Assembly (NCBI GenBank): GCA_022495995.1
Contig: JAFEMH010002094.1
Coordinates: 142,001 to 206,000 of the forward strand
Length of the DNA: 64,000 nucleotides
Reading direction: 5' to 3'
Source of the DNA: Adenophora triphylla var. japonica
Lineage: Eukaryota; Streptophyta; Magnoliopsida; Asterales; Campanulaceae
The position numbers and the translations under genes were made by a program. The notes below the pieces were generated by a model that saw only the letters and a program-made list of their open reading frames with translations, was not told the origin of the DNA and made no database searches. The stretch's first letter is position 1, and each line of letters opens with the position of its first letter. Of the stretch, positions 44,524-55,640 are shown piece by piece.

Positions 44524-45480
44524 CTATTCAAAGCAATTTACTCTACCTGTTAACCTTTGGACGTCTTTGATATTCTTGGGGGATTCCAAGTTGAGAATGG
44601 CTTTAATCTGCTCGGGACTGGCTTTAATTCCTCTCTTGGTTACCATATAGCCCAAGAATTTACCTGCTCTAACACCAAAGTTGCACTTTGCCGGATTGAG
44701 CTTCATGTTGAAAACTTTCAAGATGTTGAACGCCTCAGCAAGGTGTTCTACATGATCTTCAATATGCTTGGACTTTACTACCATGTCGTCTATATAGACT
44801 TCCATCGTCTTGCCAAGTTGATCTTTGAACATCTTGTTCACCAGCCTCTGATAAGTTGCCCCTGCATTTTTAAGACCAAATGGCATAGAAATGTAACAAT
44901 ATATACCTTCCGGAGTCATGAATGTCGTATCTTCTTGGTCCGAGGGCTCCATTTGAATTTGTTGGTACCCTGAAGACGCATCCATGAACGTCAAGATATC
45001 GTGGCCAGCTGTCTCATCAACTAGAGAATCAATATGAGGAAGAGGGAAAGGATCCTTCGGGCAGGCCTTGTTCAAGTCTGTGAAGTTCACGCATACTCGC
45101 CACTTGCCGTTCCTCTTCTCTACCACCACAACATTGGCTAACCACCTTGGATATTGAACTTCTCTAATCATATTGGATTTCAAAAGCCTCTCAACTTCGT
45201 CCTTTATGATCTGGTTCCTCTCCTGGGCAAACTTCCTTCTTTTCTGATGAACAGGACGGATGGTTGGATCAATGTTCAACTTGTGAGTAATAATGTCCTT
45301 GCTTATTCCTATCATGTCCTCGTGCTTCCATGCAAAACAACATTTCTGACTTCTTAAGAACTCAATCAGCTCCTCCTCAATTTCAGATGGAAGGTCTATA
45401 CCAACTTGTACTTGGGCCTCAGGATTCGACTCATCAATGTAAAACATTTTTCGTCTCATGCTCCACTGCTTCAAGAACAT
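44524..45480 (-). CDS. Tat reverse transcriptase
   Basis: One open frame of 318 codons has VVVEKRNGKWRVCVNFTDLN, FMDASSGYQQIQM (catalytic Asp), SMPFGLKNAGATYQRLV, VYIDDMVVKSK (catalytic YIDD) and FLGYMVTKRGIKASPEQI (thumb). All RT motifs are present in order. It is read as part of a polyprotein, so the first Met is not a true start. Flanking frames are broken, so this intact domain is probably not expressed as a working polyprotein. Confidence 0.85.
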   Translation of the reverse strand: MFLKQWSMRRKMFYIDESNPEAQVQVGIDLPSEIEEELIEFLRSQKCCFAWKHEDMIGISKDIITHKLNIDPTIRPVHQKRRKFAQERNQIIKDEVERLLKSNMIREVQYPRWLANVVVVEKRNGKWRVCVNFTDLNKACPKDPFPLPHIDSLVDETAGHDILTFMDASSGYQQIQMEPSDQEDTTFMTPEGIYCYISMPFGLKNAGATYQRLVNKMFKDQLGKTMEVYIDDMVVKSKHIEDHVEHLAEAFNILKVFNMKLNPAKCNFGVRAGKFLGYMVTKRGIKASPEQIKAILNLESPKNIKDVQRLTGRVNCFE

Positions 45481-45502
45481 CCTGGGCCTTTTTCTTTAAT
45501 TG

Positions 45503-46424
45503 CTATGCTTGACGAGGAATCGAACTTGCTTTCATATTAACCTTGTAACATTCTTTAGAAACTTGTTGATTCCCCTTCAACTTGGCTACACCCCAAGGTG
45601 TTGGAAATTTGACACACTGGTGATAAGTTGACGGCACGGCCTTCATGTTGTGGATCCAAGGTCTTCCCAAAATGACATTGTACGAGGAAGAGCATTCGAT
45701 CACACAGAACCTTTCCATAGCATTCATACCCTCCAAATAGATAGGCAACTTGATTTCTCCGACTGTTTGCTTTATTTCACCACTGAACCCTACCAAAGAC
45801 GGATGAATTCTTCACAACTTCAGATAAAGGAATGCCCATATCTTCAAGAGCATGAGTGAAGATTATGTTGACTGAGCTACCGCCATCGATCAGAATTCTC
45901 TTGACCACACAATTAGCAATCTGCACCTGAACAACTAGACCATCATGATGAGGATCCAACGTGTTGTCTTTATCCTCATCCTCAAAGGAGATAACTTGAC
46001 CATATGTGAAGTCACGACGCCTTGAGGGCAATTCTGATTGATCCTCCTTAGAACTCTTGGCATGACGCTTAGCTGCAGAGTAAGTTGTTCCACAAATATG
46101 GGATCCACCTGAAATGACATTTACTACCTTGGTGGCTGGAGGTGGTGCAACTTTCTCGAGTCTGGACTGCTCCCCTGAATCAGATTCTTTAGACTCACTT
46201 CTGACCCTCTTCTTACCTAACAAATCCTTAAGAAGACTCTTGGATAATAAATGAGAAATCTCTTTCCTCAAGGCAAAACAATTCTCAGTGGTATGCCCAA
46301 AATCCTCATGAAATGCACACCACTTGGACTTGTCCTTCCAAGTTGTTGGCTGATCATTCTTCTTGGGCCATCTTGCTTTATCTCCAAGATTTCCCATGGC
46401 GCAAAGGATTCCCGCAAGGTCCAC
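45503..46424 (-). pseudogene. Tat nucleocapsid knuckle and protease
   Basis: The frame 46424-45777 has WCAFHEDFGHTTENC, a knuckle of the form C-x2-H-x4-H-x4-C rather than the usual CCHC. Then come a Lys/Glu-rich linker and the protease motif ILIDGGSSVNIIF. A frameshift at about 45790 leads to 45796-45503, with the second protease part (SYNVILGRPWIHNMKAVPSTYHQ). DGGS in place of DTG is normal for the lineage. Confidence 0.75.
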
Positions 46425-47761
46425 GTAAAAGCAAGATTCGTAAATTTTAGGATAATCATTATCATCCCCATCTTGATCATCATCTACAAAATGAACTTTA
46501 GAAGATTCAGATTTAGCAGGGGTTTGCCTCGTTGGACTTATAGTGATGGGAATCCGATTTTTTGTCGAGGGCTCAAATAGAGGAGTAGGGGTTCTCCCAG
46601 CTTGACTTCCCCATCACAGCCGTCATCCTCCAATCCGATGAAAGGCAAGGCTCGTTCTCGATTTCTTCAAGTTGTTTCAGAGTCATCACCAACTCATTAT
46701 AAAATAGAGAGCTCTTTCTTCAAACCAATACGGAATGCTTCGTAGGCCGTGGACACGTCCAAGTTGGGTATAGTTACCGCTCCTTGTTAAACCTCGTGCA
46801 AATATTCTTTAAGACTTTCGTTAGGTTGTTGCACAATTCTATAAAGGTCACTAGTCAACTTGTCAAATGCCCTATTGCATGAAAATTGATTGATAAACAT
46901 ATTGACAAGTTGAGCATAAGAAGAAATAGAGTTTAGAAGAAGTCCTGTTAGCCATTTTAAGGCCGGTCCCGACAAAGTTGAGCCAAAACCCCGCAAAAAC
47001 ATGCTTCTCTAAAAATAGGGGGATACTTATAATATCCATTGACTCGATACAAAGAACACATGCTCTGCTGGATCGGTGCTTCCATCATATTTCTTCATAT
47101 GAGGGACTGAAAATTTCTTTGGGATTTCCACACTAGCTATTGCTGGCACAAAACGAGATTCATTATAGCAAGTTGGAGAAACTTGGTGGTATGACACATT
47201 GACCTGTGTATGCTCCGAAGCAAATCCTTTATAGTCTGCATTTCCTTAACAAGTTGACTCTCTGCGAAAAGAGGATTGTTATTAAACTGAGATGCAGAAG
47301 TATCAAAAGCATTAAAGAAACTCCCTGTTTGCCCCATTGAGGGTGTAGCAAGATGACAACACAGGTTGACTAGCTGGAAGGCTGAATCTTGGTTGCTCAA
47401 TTGGAATGGACGTCACGATTGTACTTTCTGCCGGCAAAGTATTGGACATAGGGATATCTCCGAAATGGCTTGGTCCTGTACCTGCACCAAACAAAGATCT
47501 GGGAAGTAAAGGTGAAAATGGAGTAGATACTTGAGTCTCAAATTGCTTCCCTTTACGTAGGCTATCAATGGCATTGAATATCATGGCGTTCGTATGCTCC
47601 TGACCATCCAACCGATCATTCACTTTCTTCAACATATCGGCCATGTTGGATAATATCTCCAAATTGACAGCTTCCGCATTCAAAGATGGATTGCCTTGGG
47701 TGCCGGAAACAGGAAGCGGCCGACTCCTCTCACCTTGACTGCTGGACGGCGGATTGGCCAT
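46425..47761 (-). pseudogene. Tat gag, frameshifted
   Basis: I take the start at 47761 (MANPPSSSQGERSRPL), 20 bp after the PBS; the longer frame from 47815 reads out of the LTR. The N-terminal part is Ser/Pro-rich. The capsid-like part is at 47002-46787 (RGFGSTLSGPALKWL, LVNMFINQFSCNR, LTSDLYRIVQQPNESLKEYL) and ends in a stop. The related element at 62759-63781 keeps this region open. At least three frame changes are needed across gag. Confidence 0.75.
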
Positions 47762-47782
47762 TTCTACGCAAATAATCAAAGT

Positions 47783-47800
47783 TTCCCACGGACGGCGCCA
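47783..47800 (-). other. Primer-binding site of the Tat element
   Basis: On the minus strand TGGCGCCGTCCGTGGGAA starts three bases after the LTR. Its first nine bases fit the tRNA-Asp 3' end as I recall it; the rest does not, so the primer is uncertain. Confidence 0.65.
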
Positions 47801-47803
47801 AAT

Positions 47804-48406
47804 TGTTTTGGTCAAATTTCAACAAGTGTTTCAAGTGACAAGAAAAATGACTAAAGTGATATGAATCAAGGTACAATGATTATCAAGTTGAATAGAAATG
47901 GACACAAGTTGTTTGTTGACTAGGAAAAGCCCTTGAACAACTTGTTCGCCGGCATAAAACCCCGGGAGGTTTTGGTACCTGCCTTGACCAAAAGTTTACT
48001 AAGTATTATGGTGATTACAGAACTATGAGCGTATGTAAGGGAGCTTAAGCTAGTGAAAAGACGTGTGTGCAAAATACAGTGTTCTCTCCCCTTTATACCT
48101 CAAACAACGGCTAATTTACAAAGAGAAAAGATAGGCCTAGAATCTCGGGAATAATGTTAATCTTGTTGAGACATTATCGCCATTTTGTTGATTGAGGGGA
48201 TAATGATCCGTTGCCGAGTATGTTGATGAAGTAAACGTCGTTGAATTGGTCTCCTACCTCTTTGACACGTTCCCTAAAAAATAGGGTTATCATAACAATA
48301 GTTCAACCTGCAAATAATCAAGATGCAAAACAGGAGAGCTCAAGTTGTTAGTACCAAGATGCTAGGCGCAAGTTGTAAACAAGTTGAAAATACGTAGGGC
48401 CCAACA
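47804..48406 (-). repeat. 5' LTR of the Tat element
   Basis: 603 bp, about 98.3 percent identical to the 3' LTR by hand count. TATAAAG on the minus strand at 48091-48097. Confidence 0.95.
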
Positions 48407-48411
48407 GTTAT

Positions 48412-48871
48412 ATATCTATATAAATCAAATTATAGCCATAATTATTGTGTACATAGGAAAATTAGTTATAGAGAACTTGTGAGATTCACAAATAGAGTCG
48501 AATACATTGATAGCACTTTGAGATGCCGTCAGGGGCATTTTATGGATAGACTAAGTTATGTTTATGGGTTGTATAAATGGTGTGTTTATATAGATAGAGT
48601 GATGAGTCCGTAATGAGATCATTGGCTTTGATTATTGTAACACAACATATTACGATATTACTGAATATATTGATATGATAGTCCCTCATATTTAGTCCAA
48701 CTGTGAGATGATATGAGTGAACAAATATTGTGTTTCTTGTCTTTTATTATTTTTCATGTAGATGTTGCATTCATGTTATCTCTTATTTGTACACTTGTAG
48801 GACAAATAATGCTCATATACCACAATTCCCCAACACCGCGCTATTTTGTTTGGTCCAAATTCAAGTACGTA
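48412..48871. other. Host sequence between two retrotransposons
   Basis: AT-rich, no gene recognised. It continues the host sequence interrupted at 38520. Confidence 0.5.
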
Positions 48872-48951
48872 CTCTCCTTGTCTAACTAAAACTTATACTT
48901 TTGTTTTATACACAAGAAAAAAAGAAGTTTAAGTAGTGTAAGTATTGTTAT
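48872..48951. mobile_element. Left part of a MITE split by the Copia element
   Basis: After TA, CTCTCCTTGTCTAACTAAAA reads towards the Copia insertion. The other end at 54943-55135 finishes TTTTAATGGGACAGATAAAG plus TA, a drifted inverted match. Together they fit one Stowaway-like element of about 270 bp. Confidence 0.4.
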
Positions 48952-49632
48952 TGTTGTTTATGTTTTAGATATCTTCAATACGGAAAATCAAAAGAAGGTG
49001 AATAAATCGAGGTATGCTGAAGCAAATCTCCTTAAGACAATATTTCGCCTCCGTAATTGTGCAAACGGATCAATGGCGAATGTCTCCCAAGATACAACAC
49101 TTTTTACCAAGAGTTAGTGTGCACTTTAACTAACCTTGACAGGCGAATCGAATTCAGACTTGCTCTTAGTCTTCTAACTTGAAGAACGAAATGATACTTG
49201 AACTCTTTGAACGAAACAAACACTTTTAAATGAGAGAGAGAAAGAATTGGATTGTGAACTTCAATAGTAACTTGGATTACTTGTGTTTAACTTGATAACT
49301 TGATGACTGAATGAAGGAATAGGGTCTATATATAGAGTAGGTTGAGTCAGTTGTGACTCTTCACAAAAGTCACAAACCCTCCAAGCCAGCATATGTTCGG
49401 ACATCAACTGACCAAAACAGCAACTGCTCGGCCGAGCACCTTTGGTGACTCGCCCGTGCACAGGCTGGTTGCTCGGACGAGCACTTTAGTGACTCGCCCG
49501 AGCAGAGGTTAGACAGAGAGGCATGTTTCTAGTCAGGTATGCTCGGCTGAGACTTATGCCTTGCTCGGCCGAGCAGTTACTAGAAATTGACTTTGCCATT
49601 CACACTTAATGTTTGACCCTAATATTCCAACA
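48952..49632 (-). repeat. 3' LTR of the Copia element
   Basis: 681 bp, with a TATATATAG box at 49325-49334. GCTCGGCCGAGC-type palindromes recur at 49425-49580. Confidence 0.9.
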
Positions 49633-49650
49633 ATCCCCCACATGAATGGA
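49633..49650 (-). other. Polypurine tract of the Copia element
   Basis: On the minus strand CATTCATGTGGGGGAT precedes the LTR start TGTTGGAATATT. Confidence 0.7.
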
Positions 49651-50289
49651 AGAAGTCGACATGGAAAAGAAAGAAGAATAAGAGCATAGCTGAGAAGTTA
49701 ATGCCTCAAGATAGGTGGCTTTCGCTTTGAACCTTCTTTAGTAAGAATATATCGAGCTTACTTGGCTGATCGGTGTACGTAACATATTAAACTGTCAGAC
49801 GTTATTGTAAACTTAATCAATAGACCAAACACATTAAAATTCTCATATCAGATTTTGGTTCTCTATTGTGTTCATTATTTCGTCCCTGAAGTTTCTTGGT
49901 TCTGCGAGTGCTTTAGAGAATTTGCCAAGTAAAATTCTCAACGAACCGGCCATGTTCACACTAACATAGGTGATGTGCTATAAAGAGTATCCTACATTAC
50001 CCCATTTGTACTATTTTACAAGATATAGTCATCATTAAAAGCAATAGCTTAACCTCTACCATTTTGTAGGCAGCACTTTTGCATTATAGAAATGGGATGA
50101 AGATAAACTTCCAAGTGCTTCTCTCAAATCAATCATGACTAATTTTTCCTATTGGACCTAGTCCGTGGGATCTCCAGTCACCAGGTTAGGTTTCCATCAA
50201 GTTGATTTATATTTGTCTAGGCTTTAGCCCCATTTCTTTCGATGCGCAGTTTATTCTCTCCTTGGATAAACCTTTAGTAAATGGATTCG

Positions 50290-50712
50290 CTAGGTTATCC
50301 TTTGATCGTACAAAATCAATAGAAATTGTTTCGTTGAGAGTAACTGTCTAACGATGTTATGTCTACGACGTATGTGTCGAGATTTGCCATTGTATATAAA
50401 ATTCTTCGCCCTTGCTATAGCTGCTTGATTATCACAATGTATACATATAGCAGGCACGGGTTTTGGCCATAGAGGAATATCTTCTAAAAAGTGTCTAAGC
50501 CATTCGACTTCTTCACCAGCTTTATCTAAAGCAATAAACTCAGTTTCCATCGTTGATTGAGCTATACATGTTTGCTTAGAAGATTTCCATGATATGGCAC
50601 TTCCACCGAGAGTAAATACATAGCCACTAGTAGACTTGGATTCATCTGTATCAGATATCCAATTTGCATCACTATATCCTTCAACTACTGGAGGATAATC
50701 GCTATAGTGCAA
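50290..50712 (-). pseudogene. Copia RNase H
   Basis: [55 protein letters not shown] and the [13 protein letters not shown] end are the standard Copia RNase H motifs (the family usually has KHIDIRYH at that place, so it has drifted). Glu in METEF and Asp in SDAN and CDNQ are present. The frame ends in normal fashion before the PPT region. 49651-50289 has no other gene. Confidence 0.8.
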
Positions 50713-50814
50713 TGAATACTCTCTAGTTCGTTTTATATATCCTAAAACTCTTAATAATGCATTCCAATGCTCATTATTAGGATTACTAGTAAAACGACTT
50801 AGCTTACTTACATC

Positions 50815-51743
50815 TTAAGCTATATCCGGCCTTGTGCACTGCATCAAGTACATTAGGCTTTCAATGATTTGAGAATACTCTAATTGTTGTTTCGCATTCC
50901 CAGTATTCTTGTGAAGAACTATATGGGGCAGAAATGGATTATTAGTCTCTTTAATACCATGAGAATTAAATCTCTCAATCATTTTATCAACATAATGTGT
51001 TTGAGATAAATTAATTCCATTGGAGGTTGTAGAGACTTTCATTCCCAAGATTACATCTGCTTCACCCATATATTTCATATCAAAGTTATTGAAAACATTT
51101 TCTTTGTTTTATTTATAACCTCGATGTCATGATCAAAAATGAGCATGTCATCTACATATAAACAAACAAATACATATGTATTACCAAATTTCTTTGAGTA
51201 TACACACTTATCACATTCATTTGTGATAAAACCATTCCTAGTCATGACATTGTCAATTTCTCATGCCATTGTTTAGGAGCTTGCTTCAAACCAATCAAGG
51301 ACTTAAAAAGTTTACATACCTTGTGCTCTTGTCCTTTTACTTTGAAGCCTTCGGATTGTTCCATGTAAATTTCTTCATTCAAATCACCATTTAAAAATGC
51401 AGTTTTTACATCCATTTGATGTATTTGCAGATTATACAATACTGCAATGGCTATTAAGATTCGAATTGAAGTAATTCTTGTAACAGGAGAGTATGTGTCA
51501 AAGAAGTCAAATCCTTCCATTTGACGATATCCTTTTGCAACAAGACGAGCCTTATATTTGTCCACAGAACCATCCGATCTTAATTTCTTTTTGAAAATTC
51601 ATTTGCATCCTATTGATTTTGAACCTTTTGGAAGATCAACCACTTTCCAAGTGTTGTTACTTAAAATGGATTCAATTTCACTATTTACAGCTTCTTTTCA
51701 GAATGTGGATTCAGAGCTGTTCATGGCTTCATTAAATGATTGA
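50815..51743 (-). pseudogene. Copia reverse transcriptase, frameshifted
   Basis: The frame 51565-51242 has KARLVAKGYRQMEGFDFFDTYSPV and QMDVKTAFLNGDL, with the first catalytic Asp. The YVDDM box reads in another frame at 51147-51158, and the last part (51078-50815, ADVILGMKVSTTSNG, LEYSQIIESLMYLMQCTRPDI) in a third. A stop just after 51242 and another frame change near 51100 break the gene. The first RT motif before 51565 is also disturbed. Confidence 0.8.
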
Positions 51744-52884
51744 GGCTCATCTTCAATCATAAAATTAGAGATAAAATCTGGATCAAAAGTTTTAGCAATT
51801 TTAGCTTTTTTGCTTCTTCTTGGTTCAACATCCTCATTATTTTCAGAAGTGCTTTCACGTGGTCTCTTAGGAGTATTTTCACAAATATCCCTTTTCATAG
51901 GGAACACGTCCTCGAAAAAATCAGCGTCAAGAGATTCAATTATTGTATTGACATGAATGTCATTTATTTCAGATTTATGTACTAAGAATCTGTACGCAAT
52001 GCTATTCATTGCATATCCAATAAATATACAGTCAAGGTCTTTAACTTTGACCATTTAGGAGGTGGAACGACAACCTTTGCGAGGCACCCCCACACTTTGA
52101 GGAATTTATAGGAAGGCGTTCTTCCTTTCCATAATTCATATGGTATGGAACCAATTTTCTTGTGTGGGATCCTATTCAACACAAAGTTAGCAGATAACAC
52201 TGCTTCCTCCCACAAGTTTTGTGGTAAACCTGAACTTACAAGCATACAGTTAACCATGTCTTTTAAAGTTCTATTTTTTCTCTCAGCAATACCATTTTGC
52301 TGCGGAGTATAGGGTGCAGTTGTTTGATGAATGATTCCGAATTTGGAACATAGGTCACTCGATTCCGTTGATTCATACTCACCACCCCTATCGGACCTTA
52401 GTACTTTAATTGACTTTTCAAGTTGATTTTCAACTTCTGTTTTGTAAGTGATGAAAGCATCCATTGCTTCATCTTTACTACTTAACAAATAGATATAACA
52501 ATATCTACTTCGATCGTCAATGAAAGTAATAAAGTATTTCTTACCGCCTCGAGTTGAGATAAACTTTAAGTCACATAAATCGCTATGGATTAAACCCAAC
52601 AGTTGGCTAGTTCTTTCAATTGGTTTAAAAGGTTTCTTAGCAAACTTTGCTTCAACACAAATTTTGCATTTGTGACCTTTCATTGAATCAAGTTTTGGAA
52701 TAAGTCCTAAACCAACAAGCTTTCTCAAAGAAGCACGATTCACATGTCCTAAACGACCATGCCATAAATTAGAAGACTCGCACAAGTAAATAGAATTGTC
52801 AATTTTATTCATAACTTGAGGGTACAAGTAGGTGGACTTCTTGTCCACTACAACAGCGTTTGCCTTAAATAGGCCATCAAGCAA
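51698..52884 (-). pseudogene. Copia integrase and linker
   Basis: The frame 52884-52006 has WHGRLGHVNRASL and CKICVEAK (zinc part), then HSDLCDL, RSDRGGEY and GIAERKNR, an intact DDE triad, and the GKVW-type KVWGCLAKV end. A frameshift near 52045 passes to 52054-51698, which continues with DCIFIGYAMNSIAYRFLV and an acidic, Lys-rich linker to RT. A gag-protease stop or gap at 52886 separates it from the upstream frame. Confidence 0.8.
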
Positions 52885-52887
52885 GTA

Positions 52888-54027
52888 TCATTTCCCAACA
52901 TACATGCCCCCTTTAGTAACAAACTTATCCGATTCAAATACAATTTTGAAACCTTTCTTACTAAGCAAAGAACTAGAAATGAAATTCTTTCTTATGTCGG
53001 GTACATGCATCACATCGTTGAGAGTAAGCTCTTTTCCCGATGTGAACTTCAAGATCACTTTCCCAATGCCTTCAATCTTGGAAGTTGCGGAATTTCCCAT
53101 ATAGAGAAAATCTTCACGTTCTATCTTCTTGTATTCTGCAAACAAGCTTTTGTCGGCACATGTGTGACGAGTGGCTCCGGTGTCCACCCACCAATCCTTG
53201 ACGTTTGACACCAAGTTGGCTTCACATAAAACATCAGATAGACTTACTTCGGAGACACCCACAGAGAGAGTATCTATTTCTGTCATGTTTGCTTGGGGAG
53301 GCTTCTTCTTTTTGCTTCGACAATCCTTTGCCCGGTGACCGCTTTTTCCACAGTTGAAGCAGTCACTTTTGAACTTGAAGCGTTTGTTGTTGTCATTACT
53401 TGTCTTCTTCTTAGAAGAGTCATCATGCTTCCTTTTGTTGTTCTTAGGTCGGGATTCTTTCACCATGTTAGCCTTTGCTTCCATGTTTCGTGCTTTGACT
53501 CTCTTTTCTGCACTACGATTGTCTTCTTCAATACGAAGACGAACAAGAAAGTCTTCCATTGACTTCTCCTTGCGCTTGTGCTTGAGATAGTTTTTGAAAT
53601 CTCTCCATGAAGGAGGCAACTTCTCAATCATATATGCAATTTGGAAGGACTCGCTCAATTGCATGCCTTCGGCTTCAATGTTATGCAATAGAACTTGCAT
53701 TTCTTCGACCTGATTCATTACAGTTTTAGAATCAATCATTTTAAAATCCAAAAACTTTGAAACAAAGAACTTCCTTGTTCCAGCATCTTCGGTTTTATAT
53801 TTCTTGTCGAGAGAGTCCCAAAGTCCCTTTGCAGTTTGAATGGAGTAATACACATTATACAATGTGTTGTCTAGTCCATTCAATATGTAGTTCCGGCATA
53901 GATAATCAGCATGTTTCCATGCATCAATAGCCAATTGTGCAGCCTTGTCTGCGACACCTTTCGCCGATACGGGACATTCTTCACGTAAGAACTTTACTAG
54001 TCCAAGCGTTGTGAGATAGAACAACAT
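52888..54027 (-). CDS. Copia gag and protease
   Basis: One open frame of 379 codons. The first 200 residues are a Copia gag (GLWDSLDKKYKTEDAGTRKF, YMIEKLPPSWRDFKNYLKH). CFNCGKSGHRAKDC is a canonical CCHC knuckle at about residue 222. The protease follows with WWVDTGATRHTCADKSLF and ends near GGMYVGK. The first Met in frame is in LTR-proximal leader (MLFYLTTLGLVKF); the start MQKML-type Met cannot be fixed. The frame stops at 52888, just before the integrase frame. Confidence 0.8.
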   Translation of the reverse strand: MLFYLTTLGLVKFLREECPVSAKGVADKAAQLAIDAWKHADYLCRNYILNGLDNTLYNVYYSIQTAKGLWDSLDKKYKTEDAGTRKFFVSKFLDFKMIDSKTVMNQVEEMQVLLHNIEAEGMQLSESFQIAYMIEKLPPSWRDFKNYLKHKRKEKSMEDFLVRLRIEEDNRSAEKRVKARNMEAKANMVKESRPKNNKRKHDDSSKKKTSNDNNKRFKFKSDCFNCGKSGHRAKDCRSKKKKPPQANMTEIDTLSVGVSEVSLSDVLCEANLVSNVKDWWVDTGATRHTCADKSLFAEYKKIEREDFLYMGNSATSKIEGIGKVILKFTSGKELTLNDVMHVPDIRKNFISSSLLSKKGFKIVFESDKFVTKGGMYVGK

Positions 54028-54280
54028 TTTCTGTTGTCAACGTTTGAAATCAGTCCCATTAAACTTTTTCGATTTCTCGTACTGCGAGGCCGATGGCATC
54101 ATAAGCTGATTAGCACTTGAAGTACTCGCTATTGCATTTGTTGCAATAGTCTCACTACTAACGAATTCATTTCCATTAGCTATTTTCTGTTACGAAAACA
54201 GAAAATCAAATAAGAAAGAGATGAAGTAGAGAAGAGAAGATATAATTAAAAGAAATACCTGAGAAATATTGTCTTAAGAT

Positions 54281-54942
54281 TGTTGTTTATGTTTTAGATA
54301 TCTTCAATGCGGAAAATCAAAAGAAGGAGAATAAAGCGAGGTATGCCGAAGCAAATCTCCTTAAGACAATATTTCGTCTCCGTAATTGTGCAAACGGATC
54401 AATGGCGAATGTCTCCCAAGATACAACGCTTTTTACCAAGAGTCATTGTGCACTTTAACTAACCTTGACGAGCGAACCAAAATCAAACTTGCTCTTAGTC
54501 TTCTAACTTGAAGAACGAAATGATACTTGGACTCTTTGAACGAAACAAACACTTTTGAATGAGAGAGAATTGGATTGTGAACTTCAATAGTAACTTGGAT
54601 TACTTGTGTTTAACTTGATAACTTGATGATTGAATGAAGGAATAGGGGTCTATATATAGAGTAGGTTGAGTTAGTTGTGACTCTTCACAAAAATCACAAA
54701 CCCTCCAAGCCAGCACCTGTTCGGACATCAACCGACCAAAACAAGCACCTTTGGTGACTCGCCCGTGCACAGGTTGGTTGCTCGGCCGAGCACTTTAGTG
54801 ACTCACCCGAGCAGAGGTTAGACAGAAAGGCATGTTTCTGGTCAGGTATGCTCGGCCGAGGCTTATATCTTGCTAGGCCGAGCAGTTACTAGAAATTGAC
54901 TTTTGCCATTCACACTTAATATTTGACCCTAATATTTCAACA
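54281..54942 (-). repeat. 5' LTR of the Copia element
   Basis: 662 bp, same ends as the 3' LTR, several indels and many substitutions. The sequence just inside it does not show the usual TGGTATCAGAGC primer site. Confidence 0.9.
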
Positions 54943-55135
54943 GTTATTATGAAAAATGAGATATGAGAGAAGTTAGAGTAAGAAATAGTAAGTGAATAAT
55001 TGTTATGGCCTATGGGTATGCAAGTGGGTCCCATTAAATAAAAAAAATAATTTAAAATTTCTATTTTGATAAAATGTAATTTTTAGTTGGACAATTTTTT
55101 GATTTAAAATTGTAATTTTAATGGGACAGATAAAG
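54943..55135. mobile_element. Right part of the MITE split by the Copia element
   Basis: Starts with the second GTTAT copy, contains AGATATGAGAGAAGTTAGAG and ends ATGGGACAGATAAAG, with TA at 55136-55137. Confidence 0.4.
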
Positions 55136-55640
55136 TAATTTTTTTATTAATTGGAGAATAATTAAAATTAATTTGATATATATAACACCAGGTCAAATTA
55201 AATTAATATTAACAATTGATTCAAAACTTGAATAAATATGAAAAAAAATCGGCACTCCAGTACTGCACTCAACAGCGAAGTACTGCACTCAAACAGCGAA
55301 ATCTCGCTGCATCACTTCATGCATCACTTCAGGTCCCTTGCACATGTTCCGCATGTTAATGTTATGCTCACTGCTAGTATATGGGACCCTTTTAAATTTT
55401 TTGTTTTAAAGAAGAATTTAATTAATTGCATGGACAAATATGTTGGAAAATATAAGTAGGTGTGATGAAAATTTGAGATTTTTTGCTAAATGGGTTATTT
55501 GTTAAATGATCAAATTGAATGTGAATTTGTGTTTATTCCATGAGAACATTGAAATTAAATATTTATTTATCCAAAATAATTAATGGATTAATGAGATATT
55601 AAGGCTAAAAGTTAATGCGTTGAAAGTGAAAAAATGTGGT
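55136..55640. other. AT-rich host sequence
   Basis: No gene supported. TACTGCACTCAACAGCGAA occurs twice in direct order at about 55260-55300; the ORF at 55238 runs over it and is not convincing. Confidence 0.4.

Larger units (their letters stand above)
38521..48406 (-). mobile_element. Complete Ty3/gypsy Tat element, 9886 bp, TSD GTTAT
   Basis: Two 603-bp LTRs (38521-39123 and 47804-48406) flank, on the minus strand, PBS, gag, protease, RT, RNase H, a second RNase H and integrase, then a plus-strand antisense gene and the PPT. GTTAT repeats at 38516-38520 and 48407-48411. By my count the LTRs differ at about ten sites, all transitions. The order and the second RNase H place it in the Tat lineage. 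Frameshifts in gag and protease and a TAG in integrase make it non-autonomous. Confidence 0.95.
48952..54942 (-). mobile_element. Complete Ty1/copia element, 5991 bp, TSD GTTAT
   Basis: LTRs at 48952-49632 and 54281-54942 (TGTTGTTT...CAACA on the plus strand) are flanked by GTTAT at 48947-48951 and 54943-54947. On the minus strand the order is gag, protease, integrase, RT, RNase H, the Copia order. The gag and RNase H style suggests the Tork lineage (inference). The LTRs have diverged more than those of the Tat element and differ by indels, so this is the older insertion. RT and linker frames are broken. Confidence 0.93.

Noticed and set aside
49651..50289. A possible extra gene between Copia RNase H and PPT
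   Set aside because: No frame longer than 60 codons with recognisable content.
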